Shown here: positions 53,817 to 62,820 of the stretch, in pieces
How the letters are laid out: every line of letters begins with the position of its first letter
How positions within the stretch are numbered: position 1 is the stretch's first letter
Assembly (NCBI GenBank): GCA_944386595.1
Contig: CALXBQ010000003.1
Span: 1-64,000 of the forward strand
DNA length: 64,000 nucleotides
DNA from: an uncultured Clostridia bacterium
GTDB lineage: Bacteria > Bacillota > Clostridia > Peptostreptococcales > Anaerovoracaceae
Reading direction: 5' to 3'
Notes under the pieces: generated by a model
What the model was told of the DNA's origin: nothing
The model's input: only the letters and a program-made list of their open reading frames with translations
Database searches by the model: none
Made by a program: the position numbers and the translations under genes

Positions 53817-55088
53817 TTATTTTGTAAGGAGTTCGAGAGCGTTCATTACGATTTCACGTCTCCTTGCCTGTTCCTTTGCTTCCGGAAGCTGAGGATCGCC
53901 TGTAGGGTAAGGGATTGCCTGCGCTCCGCAGATTCTTGCCGCTCCGACTGTCTTTGAAATAGGAGTAACTGTACAAATATGAGTTGCAGGAATTCCTGCT
54001 TTTTCTATCTGTTTAACTATCGTTGCACCGCAACGTGTACAGGTTCCTCATGTACTGGTCAGAATAACGCCGTCCACACCTGCAGCCAAAAGATCCTGCG
54101 CCATTTCCTGTCCGAATCTGGTAGCGTCCGCTACGGACGTGGAGTTTCCGGTAGTAGTGAGGAGGTACGGATATACCGAACCGATTACTCCTTCCTTTTC
54201 CAGCTCTTTCAGGGTATTATAAGGAGCGACTCTGTTAGGGTCTTCGTTGGCATATACAGGGTCGTATCCTGCGTGTACGGATTCGAACTCGCCTTCATTA
54301 AGGCTGTCCTTGCCTTCCAAGCTGTACTTCTTCCAGAATTTTGCCGTAGCTGCAAACATGTGGTCAGGATTACCGAAAGGCACGATGCCTCCGGAAGTGC
54401 AGAGCGCAATCTTCGCCTTGGAGAGATCCTTAAGAGGCGGCGCCGGATTGACCTTTTCATATACGGAAATTTCAAGCTCCGTCTCGTACTCTTCGCCCTT
54501 AAGCTTCTTTACCAACATTTCCACAGCTCTTTCGGCTCCGTTTTTCTCGTGGAACACGTTTACACGCTGTCCCTTCGGATAGTAATGCTCCTGCTTAGGA
54601 GTTCCCAGTTTTTCTCCGCTGATAAGCTTATTTACGAAACCCGTGATAAGAGGAATCGCTTTTCTTATGGTAGCGGCCGACTTGCCCACTTCCATGATGT
54701 AGCAGTCGGCTTTGTACATCTCAACACCCGGGTTCTCCCAGTAGAGTCCGGTAACGCATGGAATCTTGTAGTTTGTCTGAACGTATTTGCACACTTCGCA
54801 ACATGCGATTCCGAAACGTCCGGCGTTAAACGCAGGGCCGGCCATGAGAATGTCAGGCTTATATTCTTCTACCTGTTTCTTCACAAATTCCAGGCATTTA
54901 TCTACGTTTTCAACAAAATAGTTATCGCCGCACACTATGGTCGCAACGATCTCACCGCCTTCAAGCTTAGGCGCAAAAGCGTTGGCGTTTCCTCTCGGTC
55001 CTTCCTCGACGAAAGGTTCCGTATACGCCTTTTCCTCTCCGCCTATCTGGCCGAAGAACTGGTTCGTATAGAACAAAATCTTCTTCAT
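53817..55088 (-). CDS. second GrdB-type selenoprotein (sarcosine/betaine or related reductase)
   Basis: 423 residues with selenocysteine at codon 347 (UGA at 54050-54048), in ILTST-U-GTCTRCGATI. The frame continues to a TAA at 53819-53817. It parallels grdB along its length but differs in substrate-determining regions. The family includes GrdB, GrdF (sarcosine) and GrdH (betaine); which of these it is cannot be settled by eye. It lies 26 bp after the second grdE. The same CGTTGC-GGT-GCAACG hairpin starts 12 nt after the UGA. Confidence 0.93.
54021..54050 (-). promoter_or_regulatory. Sec UGA and bSECIS hairpin of the second grdB
   Basis: CGTTGC-GGT-GCAACG (54035-54021) lies 12 nt downstream of the UGA, identical in stem, loop and spacing to grdB. 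Confidence 0.7.
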
Positions 55089-55114
55089 CAGTATTTCCTC
55101 CCTTAAGTCAAGAC

Positions 55115-56401
55115 CTATATAGTCACGGCGCCAAGCTTAGTGTTTCCCTGAAGATTATGGCTTCCCATAATACCGTGTATTTCAAGGAGAAGCCTGCCGT
55201 CCTCCTGAATGGAGTTGACGTTTCCTCCGCAAACTCTCTCCACTTCCTTTATGTTGCCGATGGTTTTTTCCATGGCAGGAAGCATTACCGTGGCATTGGA
55301 ATTTCCCGTAGATACTATTGCGTTCGCTTCCTGTACGCTGTCAGGAAGAGGCTCGCTCATTCCGTCCACGCCCGCGTCCTCGTTGGAGATGAGAACCGTC
55401 TTTATTCCGTTCTGTTCCAGCTCCTGACACACAATCATAAGGTCTGTCGTAGGATTTCCGAAACCTTCCTGAGATATTATCGCTCCGTCGGCTCCGAGCA
55501 TTTTGACCTGCCTTACGGTGAGCATTCTGTCTCTGAACTTTTCTTTCAAAGTCGTCATAAGAGGGTTGAGAACGATTCCCACGAAGTTGATTTCTTTTCC
55601 GTGAATCTTGAAGAGTTCTTTTATTACGGCGTTGTTCTGATGCATATATGTAGTGGTCTTCGATCCCGGCGATACGCAATTTCCGGACACCAGAGCGCCG
55701 TCCATAACCTCCAGTGGGGTGATCATGGTAGGTACCATAACCTTTGCGTCTCTTCCGTAGAAATACGTATCGTGCAGAAGTCCCTGAGCCATACAGTTGT
55801 ACACATAAACTACCTTTGGCAGCCCCGGATATTCAGCATACTTTTCGCCGATGCTCTTCCACTCGTACACTTCGCTTTCGTAATCCTCGCAGTCAAATCC
55901 TACGGTACCGAGGAAACGCGCAACCTTGATTCCTGCCAGCCTTACGACCGCTTCGTGGTCGTGCTGGTCAACGTAATCCTGCTTTTCGATTATCATAACC
56001 ACGTGGTTAATCTGAGAGTAAACGGTGTACTCCGCTCCCGGACCGGACATATCTATTACGCCCTCCTGGAAACCTACGATAGGACCGGTCGTAGTAACCG
56101 CGCAGCCTGAAAGAGCGTAGGTTATGCCTTCTCCGGCTTCCTGCATATCTTCCCTGAACAGTCCCGGGAAGGTTTCCCCGCCTTCAAGCTTTGCTCTCGG
56201 CTCGATGACATCTTTTACCGGAACGATTCTTACCGATTCACCCGGTCTGGCAAGGTCAAATGACACGCTTTTCACCCTGCTGTCTTCTAACACGAGATCC
56301 TCCAGCTTGGCGGGATCAACGTGGAGACAGCCATCGACGATCTTGCATTCCTTATCGAAGCAGACGTCCTTAATGGCAATCTTTCTCAGTTCTAATTTCA
56401 T
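55115..56401 (-). CDS. second GrdE-type proprotein (sarcosine/betaine or related reductase)
   Basis: 428 residues. The cleavage cysteine is conserved at Asn241-Cys242 (LVSGNCVSPGSK), so processing to two subunits with a pyruvoyl cofactor is expected. The sequence after the cysteine (SPGSKTTTYMHQ) differs from the glycine enzyme (SACDKNPTYVHQ), suggesting another substrate (GrdG or GrdI class). The frame is open to 56584, but that part contains a sigma-54 promoter and a terminator, so the ATG at 56401 after AAAGGG is the real start. Confidence 0.92.
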   Translation of the reverse strand: MKLELRKIAIKDVCFDKECKIVDGCLHVDPAKLEDLVLEDSRVKSVSFDLARPGESVRIVPVKDVIEPRAKLEGGETFPGLFREDMQEAGEGITYALSGCAVTTTGPIVGFQEGVIDMSGPGAEYTVYSQINHVVMIIEKQDYVDQHDHEAVVRLAGIKVARFLGTVGFDCEDYESEVYEWKSIGEKYAEYPGLPKVVYVYNCMAQGLLHDTYFYGRDAKVMVPTMITPLEVMDGALVSGNCVSPGSKTTTYMHQNNAVIKELFKIHGKEINFVGIVLNPLMTTLKEKFRDRMLTVRQVKMLGADGAIISQEGFGNPTTDLMIVCQELEQNGIKTVLISNEDAGVDGMSEPLPDSVQEANAIVSTGNSNATVMLPAMEKTIGNIKEVERVCGGNVNSIQEDGRLLLEIHGIMGSHNLQGNTKLGAVTI

Positions 56402-56469
56402 TTGTATTCCCTTTCTGAAATCGTTATATTTGAATGTGAGGTGGTAAGTATTTTGATGTCTTAATAACT

Positions 56470-56485
56470 TGCAATTACCGTGCCA
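56470..56485 (-). promoter_or_regulatory. sigma-54 promoter of the second grdE-grdB operon
   Basis: The minus strand reads TGGCAC, five bases, TTGCAA, a full -24/-12 consensus. The start is predicted near 56458, about 57 nt before the ATG. Confidence 0.9.
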
Positions 56486-56487
56486 TA

Positions 56488-56518
56488 GATAAAAGCCTTG
56501 ATATTCAAGGCTTTTATC
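56488..56518 (-). terminator. terminator-like hairpin after the sigma-54 activator
   Basis: Perfect 14-bp arms GATAAAAGCCTTGA and TCAAGGCTTTTATC with a 3-nt loop, immediately upstream of the -24 box. Confidence 0.7.
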
Positions 56519-56577
56519 AGTTTCGTCTATAGAAAAGCGCATCCTTCGCCGAATTTTCTTCGCTTTTATGTTCCGGC

Positions 56578-56595
56578 GCGACAATATTTTGTCGC
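56578..56595. promoter_or_regulatory. candidate enhancer site GACA-N6-TGTC upstream of the second grdE
   Basis: GCGACAATATTTTGTCGC, a perfect palindrome with 7-bp arms, is centred about 100 bp upstream of the -24 box. It has the same GACA-N6-TGTC core as the site at 32004-32017. Confidence 0.65.
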
Positions 56596-56636
56596 AGGCC
56601 GGCTGGCGTACATTATTTGCGTTCTCCGATATTACA

Positions 56637-58085
56637 CTACTTTTCTATATCTTCTATATTCCATTTATCCATTTTATACTTCAGGGTCTGCCTCGGTATG
56701 CCCAGGATTTTCCCAGCCTTTGTCTTGTTTCCGCCACACTTCCTCAGCGTTGATACTATCATCTTCTTCTCTACTGCCTCGAGAGCCTTTTTAAGATCCA
56801 TATCCTGTTCTATGTCAAAATCTCCTGCTTCGCCTTTCTGTACGCTGCCTGCCTTCTCATCTCCGGTAAGTTCTTTTATTTTACTGTGAAGATATATAGG
56901 AATATCTCCTTCCTGAAGCATCTCATCATCGTCCGACGACGTGCTTACCATGGATTCTATGACGTGCTTAAGCTCCCTGACATTTCCCTCCCAGTCGTAT
57001 TTTGAGAAAATGTCCCGGAGTCTGTCCGACATTCCCTTAATGCTCTTTCCGTATTTCATATTATAAAAAGCAATATATCTGTCGGTCAGATAGTCGATGT
57101 CCTCCGTTCTCTCTCTCAAAGGCGGCAGATATATCATTCCCGCCGACAGTCTGTAGAAAAGGTCCTTTCTAAGTATGTTGTTTTCTATAGCCGCCATCGG
57201 TTCCACGTTCATAGCCGCTATAATCTTTACGTTCACTTGCTTTTCTCTGTTGGAACCGATAGGCCTGAATGTTCCTTCCTGTACCACTCTGAGAAGCTTC
57301 CCCTGGACGCTGTATGGCAGGGCGTTAAGCTCGTCCAGAAATATTATTCCGCCGTCAGCCTCTTCAAAGAGGCCTTTTTTATTCTCGGCGCCGGTATAGG
57401 AGCCTCTCGTTGTTCCGAAGAGTATGGACTCCAGAAGATTTTCCGGTACTGCGGCGCAGTTTTGAACCACCACTTTCTGACGGGATCCGGAAACGTAGTT
57501 TATCATCGCCTGTGCAAAAAGCTCCTTACCCGTTCCCGTTTCTCCGTATATCAGAGTCGGACCTCCGGCTGAAGCCGATATCTTCGCCTGCTCTATAGCC
57601 TTCCTCATTCCTTCATCTTTTGTAAGAATGTCGTCAAAGGTCACCTTTCTCGTATCCTCCCGTTCATAACGCGAGAGAATTTTCATTTCATCGTTTTTCC
57701 GGGAGCGTCCGTCGCCTTCTCTTCTCTTCTCCACGTGATCCCATGTAGTTATGTCCTTGGTGATTTCCACGGCTCCTGCAATCTTTCCGTCATGGAAAAT
57801 CGGAAAGGTCAGATTCTGAGTCACGTATACCTTCCCTTCAGCGTCGGAAAACTCCTGAATATCGTTATATATCAGCTCCCCCGTAGACATACACTGGGCA
57901 AAAGAGCTGTTGTCCACACTTACCGAAGGATACATCTCGAACAGAGTATGATACTTCTGCATCTTGCTTCCGTATTCAGGATTCGTTCTGGGATCGAACC
58001 TTGAGCTGTACACGATCTCAAAATCCCTGTTGACGACGAGTACGTAGTCGATATTGTTCATTATAAAGTCGTTAAATACGGCCAT
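56637..58085 (-). CDS. sigma-54-dependent activator with PAS domain, grd-linked
   Basis: 482 residues. A PAS-like sensor (residues ~10-112: YVLVVNRDFEIVYSS, FPIFHDGKIAGAVEITKDIT) precedes an AAA+ domain with Walker A GETGTGKE (181-188) and GSYTGA (228-233, a variant of GAFTGA), then a Fis helix-turn-helix (GGNKTKAGKILGIPRQTLKY). It is encoded between grdX2 and the second grdE, and is the obvious activator of the sigma-54 promoter at 56470 and probably that of grdA. Confidence 0.9.
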   Translation of the reverse strand: MAVFNDFIMNNIDYVLVVNRDFEIVYSSRFDPRTNPEYGSKMQKYHTLFEMYPSVSVDNSSFAQCMSTGELIYNDIQEFSDAEGKVYVTQNLTFPIFHDGKIAGAVEITKDITTWDHVEKRREGDGRSRKNDEMKILSRYEREDTRKVTFDDILTKDEGMRKAIEQAKISASAGGPTLIYGETGTGKELFAQAMINYVSGSRQKVVVQNCAAVPENLLESILFGTTRGSYTGAENKKGLFEEADGGIIFLDELNALPYSVQGKLLRVVQEGTFRPIGSNREKQVNVKIIAAMNVEPMAAIENNILRKDLFYRLSAGMIYLPPLRERTEDIDYLTDRYIAFYNMKYGKSIKGMSDRLRDIFSKYDWEGNVRELKHVIESMVSTSSDDDEMLQEGDIPIYLHSKIKELTGDEKAGSVQKGEAGDFDIEQDMDLKKALEAVEKKMIVSTLRKCGGNKTKAGKILGIPRQTLKYKMDKWNIEDIEK

Positions 58086-58087
58086 AT

Positions 58088-58519
58088 CTACCTCCTTACG
58101 ATTTCATCTATGCCGCTGTCCAAAAGAAGCTTATCAAGGAGCTGCAGATCGTCATCTATTTCATCGTAGTATTTTATATACGCAGAATTTTTCAGAAGCT
58201 TTTCCGTCTCCCTTATACTGTCCTCTATGATGACGACGCTCTCAAAGTATGTCTCCGGCGTGCCTTCTCCGGTATTTTCATCTACCTCAAGCAAAACGGA
58301 CTTATACGGAGTTTCGTGAGGCTTGATTCTTCCCATCATAGGGTGTATCAGCAGTCTGGCTCCGAGATAAATAAGATCTCTCGCCTCGGTCAGAACTTCA
58401 GTCTGAGATTTCCCCTCCCTGAATCTCACTTCTCCTTTAAATACCGACAGTTTTCTGTCGGTATAGTCGTTATAAACCTGAGGATTATTGGTAATTATTA
58501 TCATTTTTCCGTTTTTCAT
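58088..58519 (-). CDS. grdX: second GrdX family protein
   Basis: 143 residues, homologous to the GrdX at 34671. Conserved blocks are MIIITNNPQVYND, RLLIHPMMGRIKPHETPYKSVL and a central region with EVRFREGKSQTEVL in place of SRHAVEYHETGIREI. The function is unknown. The stop is three bases from the activator ATG, so they share a transcript. The ATG at 58519 coincides with the transcription start predicted from the promoter, so the message may be leaderless or translation may begin at the ATG at 58504. Confidence 0.85.
   Translation of the reverse strand: MKNGKMIIITNNPQVYNDYTDRKLSVFKGEVRFREGKSQTEVLTEARDLIYLGARLLIHPMMGRIKPHETPYKSVLLEVDENTGEGTPETYFESVVIIEDSIRETEKLLKNSAYIKYYDEIDDDLQLLDKLLLDSGIDEIVRR
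58446..58459. promoter_or_regulatory. GACA-N6-TGTC palindrome within grdX2
   Basis: It is the core of a perfect 24-bp palindrome (ATACCGACAG-TTTT-CTGTCGGTAT, 58441-58464) inside the coding sequence, 93 bp centre-to-centre from the promoter site at 58539-58552. Confidence 0.5.
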
Positions 58520-58525
58520 AGAAAA

Positions 58526-58554
58526 ATTATATACCAGTGACAGAAAACTGTCAA
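58526..58554 (-). promoter_or_regulatory. sigma-70 promoter of grdX2 and the activator
   Basis: The minus strand reads TTGACA, exactly 17 bp, TATAAT, a perfect consensus. Confidence 0.85.
58539..58552. promoter_or_regulatory. operator-like palindrome over the grdX2 promoter
   Basis: GACAGAAAACTGTC overlaps the -35 box and spacer. It shares the GACA-N6-TGTC core with the two enhancer sites, so the activator could repress its own gene. Confidence 0.55.
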
Positions 58555-58556
58555 TA

Positions 58557-58590
58557 AAAAAGAGCCTCTGAGAGACTCCTTTTGAATATT
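58557..58590 (-). terminator. probable terminator after the racemase-like gene
   Basis: AAAAGGAGTCTC pairs imperfectly with GAGGCTCTTTTTT on the minus strand. Confidence 0.5.
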
Positions 58591-58603
58591 ATGCGCGTTA
58601 TGC

Positions 58604-59329
58604 TCAGTACAGCTCAACTATACCGAGGGATATTGCGACATGTCCCATCATAGAGCTGAAGTCAAACACCGGCAGTCCGGTCGCCCTGCCTATCTTCCTT
58701 GCAAAAGGCGGCAGGTCGGTGCACTCGAGAACTATAGCTCCAACCGACGGGTTTTCCTCTATTCCTCCGAGCGCTGCCGTTATAATTTCATTCTCTACCT
58801 TTTCAAGGTCAAAGCTTTCATCAGGCTTATCGAATATTTTGCTCCATTCTTCCGCTTCTTCAAGTCCCACGACCACAGGGCAAATCTCCGGTCCGATTCC
58901 GCAGGCTCTAAAATGTTCTTCCGTCAGAGATCCCTTGTTGGCGGTAATCACTTCTACTTTTTTACCTGCTCCTATAAGCTGCTGAACGAAAGGCACCTGC
59001 ATCAGGGAAGATGTGAATACCGGAACACTCAAGGCATCTGCCATAGGCTTCTGGAATATGGCGTTAAATCCGCAGCTGGTAGTTATGGCTCTGATCCCTT
59101 CTTTTTCTATAAGCTCCTTTGAAATTTCAATCATATCGGCAAGAAGCTTTTTACTCGGGTGTGTTATAACCGTTTCCACGTTGGCGCCCTTTACTTCTAC
59201 AAGCTTTACCGGAAACGGATATGAATCGGGATTGGTGCTGTTTCCCGTTATGTCTCCAAGCTGTTTGAGCCCTGCGGGAACGTCGCCCTGTTCCCATCTG
59301 AGTATGGCTATTTCAGGTCTTTTTTCCAT
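58604..59329 (-). CDS. Asp/Glu/hydantoin racemase-superfamily protein
   Basis: About 241 residues. The two catalytic cysteines of the superfamily are present: ITTSCGFNAIF and VLECTDLPPFA. The superfamily includes aspartate/glutamate racemase, hydantoin racemase, arylmalonate decarboxylase and maleate isomerase; the substrate is not readable. GGGAG is best spaced for the ATG at 59329. It is encoded between grdX2 and the nucleoid-associated protein gene; a link to the second reductase is possible but it is on a separate transcript. Confidence 0.78.
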   Translation of the reverse strand: MEKRPEIAILRWEQGDVPAGLKQLGDITGNSTNPDSYPFPVKLVEVKGANVETVITHPSKKLLADMIEISKELIEKEGIRAITTSCGFNAIFQKPMADALSVPVFTSSLMQVPFVQQLIGAGKKVEVITANKGSLTEEHFRACGIGPEICPVVVGLEEAEEWSKIFDKPDESFDLEKVENEIITAALGGIEENPSVGAIVLECTDLPPFARKIGRATGLPVFDFSSMMGHVAISLGIVELY

Positions 59330-59347
59330 TGTCATCAACTCCCGTCT

Positions 59348-60346
59348 CTACCTGTTCACTATTTTTCCCACGTTCTTTATCTTTATGGAAATGGTTCCGT
59401 CGTAGTTGTTCTCAAACTCCACGTACCTGTCGTTTTCCATAAACTCCACCGGGATTTTTATCTCGATTCCCGTATCCGTCTTTATCTTGTGGCTCCTTAT
59501 GGAGTCCACCACCTTCGGTATGTCCACCGTTACGGCAGCGGGTATGTCGGCTTCAAGGGCTTTCTCACGGAAGGCGCGCTTTGCTTCCTCGTTTTCACGG
59601 AAAACCTCTTCCCCCAGCTCAAGAGGGGAAAATGGCCTGTGCTCCTCGGAGCTTTCTATTATGTAGTTCTTGGCTCTTCCCGCCGCTATGGCGCTGTTTA
59701 TTCCGAACTCCTCGGCGGCCTTTACCACGGTTTTCTTTATCCTGTTCACCGAGTCCTTAGGCGGCTGATCCCAAACGCACTGAAGAAGCCTGTCGGCTAT
59801 GACCTCGACATCGTCTCCTGCGATGCTGCGCTTTTTGTCTCCGAGAGAAACCGACAGATCTGAAACGTCTATGACGGCGTAGGAGCTTATTCTCTGGCTC
59901 AAAGCCGGCAGCATGGCGTAAAACCTGGTAATCACGTTTTCCGCCCCTTCACTGCCGTTTATGACTTTGTGGGTGAACGCGGTCCTGTGCGGCAGCAGCA
60001 GAAGTCCGATATACTCTCCGGCTTCGTCAGTGAACCTTGCCGCCAGAAAATCCATGGATTCCGGCTCGTCGGCCTTTGAAAGAATGTCCCGCAGAAGCTC
60101 CGCCGCAGCCTTTGAGAAATCCACGAAGGATATTTCATCTCCCAGGTATTTTTCCAGAACCTGCTTAAGGGTGCTGAACTGACTGAACTCCGCCTTTCGG
60201 GTCCCTCCGTCCGCCATGATCTTCTCAAGGTGCCTGTCTATGAATTCGCTTATTCCGTCTCCCTGAATGTCAAGCTCCTTTTCGGAAAAAACGTAGACGT
60301 CGGAGACCATATCCATTATGTGAAGAACGGCGTTTTTCAGAATCAT
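59348..60346 (-). CDS. nucleoid-associated protein, NdpA/YejK family
   Basis: 332 residues. Matches the 37-kDa nucleoid-associated family: [12 protein letters not shown] at the N-terminus, [19 protein letters not shown] and [13 protein letters not shown]. Such proteins are of uncertain role, thought to bind DNA. The ATG overlaps the stop of the MetA-aspartate kinase gene (ATGA). Confidence 0.78.
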   Translation of the reverse strand: MILKNAVLHIMDMVSDVYVFSEKELDIQGDGISEFIDRHLEKIMADGGTRKAEFSQFSTLKQVLEKYLGDEISFVDFSKAAAELLRDILSKADEPESMDFLAARFTDEAGEYIGLLLLPHRTAFTHKVINGSEGAENVITRFYAMLPALSQRISSYAVIDVSDLSVSLGDKKRSIAGDDVEVIADRLLQCVWDQPPKDSVNRIKKTVVKAAEEFGINSAIAAGRAKNYIIESSEEHRPFSPLELGEEVFRENEEAKRAFREKALEADIPAAVTVDIPKVVDSIRSHKIKTDTGIEIKIPVEFMENDRYVEFENNYDGTISIKIKNVGKIVNR

Positions 60347-62640
60347 AACCGTCCTCCCTTTCTGGAAAATTCATTGTATATGGCCTGAATCGCCATATCC
60401 GCATCTTCGTCGGAAACTCCCACCATCATGTTCATCTTTCCCGAACCGTGGTCGATGAGCTTTATGTTTATCTTTTTATTGGCAAGGGCCTGAAGCACTC
60501 TGACGGCTATGGCAGGAACCGTCGAAAGGTCGCGTCCTATGATGGCAACTATGGAAAGTCCTTCGTTTACGGCTATGCTGTCAGGCTCCACTGTTTTCTT
60601 TATGTCGGCGGTAAGCTCCCCGGCGCATTCAGGGGTGAGCCTGTCGCCTACGATTATGTTAAGAGAATCTATGCCGGACAAAAGGTTTCTTATCCTTATG
60701 CCCCTGCCTGCAAAAATTCTCAGTATGTCGGTCCTGTATTTCGGATTGTCGTTAAGTCCGGTCTTTTCAAGGGCAATGGCCGTATATCCGGATTTTCCCG
60801 ATATTCCCGAAATGTCCAGAGGGCTGTTGTAGTAGTCGGCGTTCTTTACTATCATGGTGCCGTTGTCGGCCGGCCTGTTTGTGTTCCTTATGTTTATCGG
60901 AACTTCCACTCTGGCCGCCGGCTTTATGGCGTCCTCGTGCATTACGGCAGCTCCCATGTAGGCCATCTCTCTCAGTTCCTTATATGTGATTACGGGAACG
61001 GTGAGAGGGTCTTTCACTATGGAAGGGTCGGCCATGAGAAGTCCGGAAACGTCCGTCCAGTTCTCGTAAAGGTCTGCTCCCGCTGCCGCCGCCACTATGG
61101 CTCCCGTAATGTCCGAGCCTCCTCTGGAAAATGTCTTTACGTTGCCGCTTTCATCGCAGCCGTAAAATCCCGGAATGACGGCTTTGTCGTGACCCGAAAG
61201 CTCGTCTGCGACAGCCGCCTCGCTTTTCTTCTCGTCGTAAGCTCCGTCTTCGTCGAAGAAAATCATTCCCGCCGCGTCGACAAAATCGTATCCGGAGGCT
61301 GCGGCAAACATCTTTGCGGCAAGGTGTTCTCCCCTGCTTGCGATGTAGTCTCTTCCCGCTCCGTCTTCTACGGCTTCCTTTATCCTTGCAAACTCCGCCT
61401 TCGTATCAAAGGCTGCAGACTTTGTCAGACCAAAACCGTCCGCCGTATCATCGAATCTTTCCTTTACGTCTTCGAGGATCCCGTTCGCCTCCGACAGATC
61501 GCCCTTTTCCGCCGCGGCGGCGCAGGAAAGAAGCATATCGGTGACTTTGACGTCCCCCGGGAATCTCTTTCCCGGAGCGGAAACGACGACGTAACGCCTT
61601 GACGGATCGCCGGTAACGATGTCGACGGCCTTTTTCAGCTGGCCTCCGTCGGCAAGGGACGAGCCGCCGAATTTGGCGACCTTAAGTCCGGCCCTCTCCT
61701 GGTAGATGTCCGCCGGAGCGTCCGCCTGCAGCTTGGTGAGATCGTAAGGGGTGGACTGGTATACAAAGTAGTTCAGCCAGTTGGAATAGAGAAGGTTGGC
61801 GCAGGAACGCCACTTGACAACAGGTTCCTTCGTATCGTCGTCTCCCGGGAAGTAGTTGCACGGCACCTCTGGATTAAGCCCCGCGTTCTTATCCCTTATG
61901 TACTCCTTGTAGAGGGTGTCGGCGTCGTATTCCGAGTGACCCATTATGAATATCTGACGGTCGTTTTTCGACTTCACCGCGTAGAGTCCCGCCTCGTCGG
62001 AACTGGATATGATGCGAAGGTCTTCTATCTTTTCCACATCCTCTCTCCTCACTTCCGTGTTTCTTGAATGAGGAACGTAGAACTCGTCGTCAAAGCCTCT
62101 GAAGAGCATTCCCTTGCTGTAGTCAAGGTGGTGCTTATACACTCCGGAAAGCTTCTTCGGCAGAATATGCTTCTTTATCCCGTAATGGTAGTAAAGGCCG
62201 GCCTGAGCTCCCCAGCATATGTGGAATGTACTGTGGACATGGCTTTTGGACCACTCCATTATCTCGCAAAGCTCGTCCCAGTACTCTACCTCTTCGAACT
62301 CCATAAGCTCCACCGGAGCGCCGGTGATGATGAGTCCGTCGTAGAACTTATGCTTTATCTGGTCAAAGGTCTTATAGAAGGCAAGCATATGCTCCTCCGA
62401 CGTGTTCTGGGCCTTGTGGCTGCTGGTCTGAAGAAGCTCCAGCTCCACCTGAAGGGGGGTATTTCCCAGAAGCCTTGTGAGCTGCGTCTCCGTGTCTATC
62501 TTGGTAGGCATGAGATTTAAAATGAGAATCTGCAGCGGTCTTATGTCCTGGGTCATGGCGCGGGTGTCGGTCATGACGAATACGTTTTCTTCCGTCAGAG
62601 TCTTTACCGCAGGCAGATTGTTAGGTACTTTAATAGGCAT
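60343..62640 (-). CDS. fused homoserine O-acetyltransferase (MetA) - aspartate kinase
   Basis: About 765 residues. Residues 1-305 are a complete MetA domain with the catalytic triad at family positions: Cys142 (HICWGAQAG), His235 and Glu237 (IMGHSEYDA). Residue 111 is Glu ([11 protein letters not shown]), which in studied MetA enzymes favours acetyl-CoA over succinyl-CoA. Residues ~319-765 are an aspartate kinase ([13 protein letters not shown], later [15 protein letters not shown]) with C-terminal ACT repeats. The linker is only ~15 residues. AAAGGAGATAACATAT before the ATG at 62640 sets the start. The two activities are steps 1 and 4 of methionine synthesis from aspartate. Confidence 0.92.
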   Translation of the reverse strand: MPIKVPNNLPAVKTLTEENVFVMTDTRAMTQDIRPLQILILNLMPTKIDTETQLTRLLGNTPLQVELELLQTSSHKAQNTSEEHMLAFYKTFDQIKHKFYDGLIITGAPVELMEFEEVEYWDELCEIMEWSKSHVHSTFHICWGAQAGLYYHYGIKKHILPKKLSGVYKHHLDYSKGMLFRGFDDEFYVPHSRNTEVRREDVEKIEDLRIISSSDEAGLYAVKSKNDRQIFIMGHSEYDADTLYKEYIRDKNAGLNPEVPCNYFPGDDDTKEPVVKWRSCANLLYSNWLNYFVYQSTPYDLTKLQADAPADIYQERAGLKVAKFGGSSLADGGQLKKAVDIVTGDPSRRYVVVSAPGKRFPGDVKVTDMLLSCAAAAEKGDLSEANGILEDVKERFDDTADGFGLTKSAAFDTKAEFARIKEAVEDGAGRDYIASRGEHLAAKMFAAASGYDFVDAAGMIFFDEDGAYDEKKSEAAVADELSGHDKAVIPGFYGCDESGNVKTFSRGGSDITGAIVAAAAGADLYENWTDVSGLLMADPSIVKDPLTVPVITYKELREMAYMGAAVMHEDAIKPAARVEVPINIRNTNRPADNGTMIVKNADYYNSPLDISGISGKSGYTAIALEKTGLNDNPKYRTDILRIFAGRGIRIRNLLSGIDSLNIIVGDRLTPECAGELTADIKKTVEPDSIAVNEGLSIVAIIGRDLSTVPAIAVRVLQALANKKINIKLIDHGSGKMNMMVGVSDEDADMAIQAIYNEFSRKGGRL

Positions 62641-62699
62641 ATATGTTATCTCCTTTGAAGATGTTTTCCGGTTTTGGCGCATCAGCGCAATTTCCTTTT

Positions 62700-62728
62700 A
62701 TTATATCCTTCGTTTCACTTTTTTTCAA
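62700..62728 (-). promoter_or_regulatory. sigma-70 promoter of the MetA-aspartate kinase gene
   Basis: The minus strand reads TTGAAA, 17 bp, TATAAT, about 60 bp before the ATG. Confidence 0.75.
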
Positions 62729-62820
62729 TGCCAAACACCCGAGCATATATTTACAGATATATATCTTACGGCTCCCTGGATTTCACAGCTGCTTCAGTGA
62801 ATTAGGTGTCACGTCGGCGA

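Noticed and set aside
56402..56584. N-terminal extension of the second GrdE to 56584
   Set aside because: The region holds a sigma-54 promoter and a 14-bp terminator stem. The GrdE family begins at MKLELRK, and a ribosome binding site precedes that ATG.
58446..58459. CRISPR or other repeat array around the GACA-N6-TGTC palindromes
   Set aside because: Copies are isolated, not regularly spaced by unique spacers, and no cas gene is in the window. No CRISPR array was seen anywhere.
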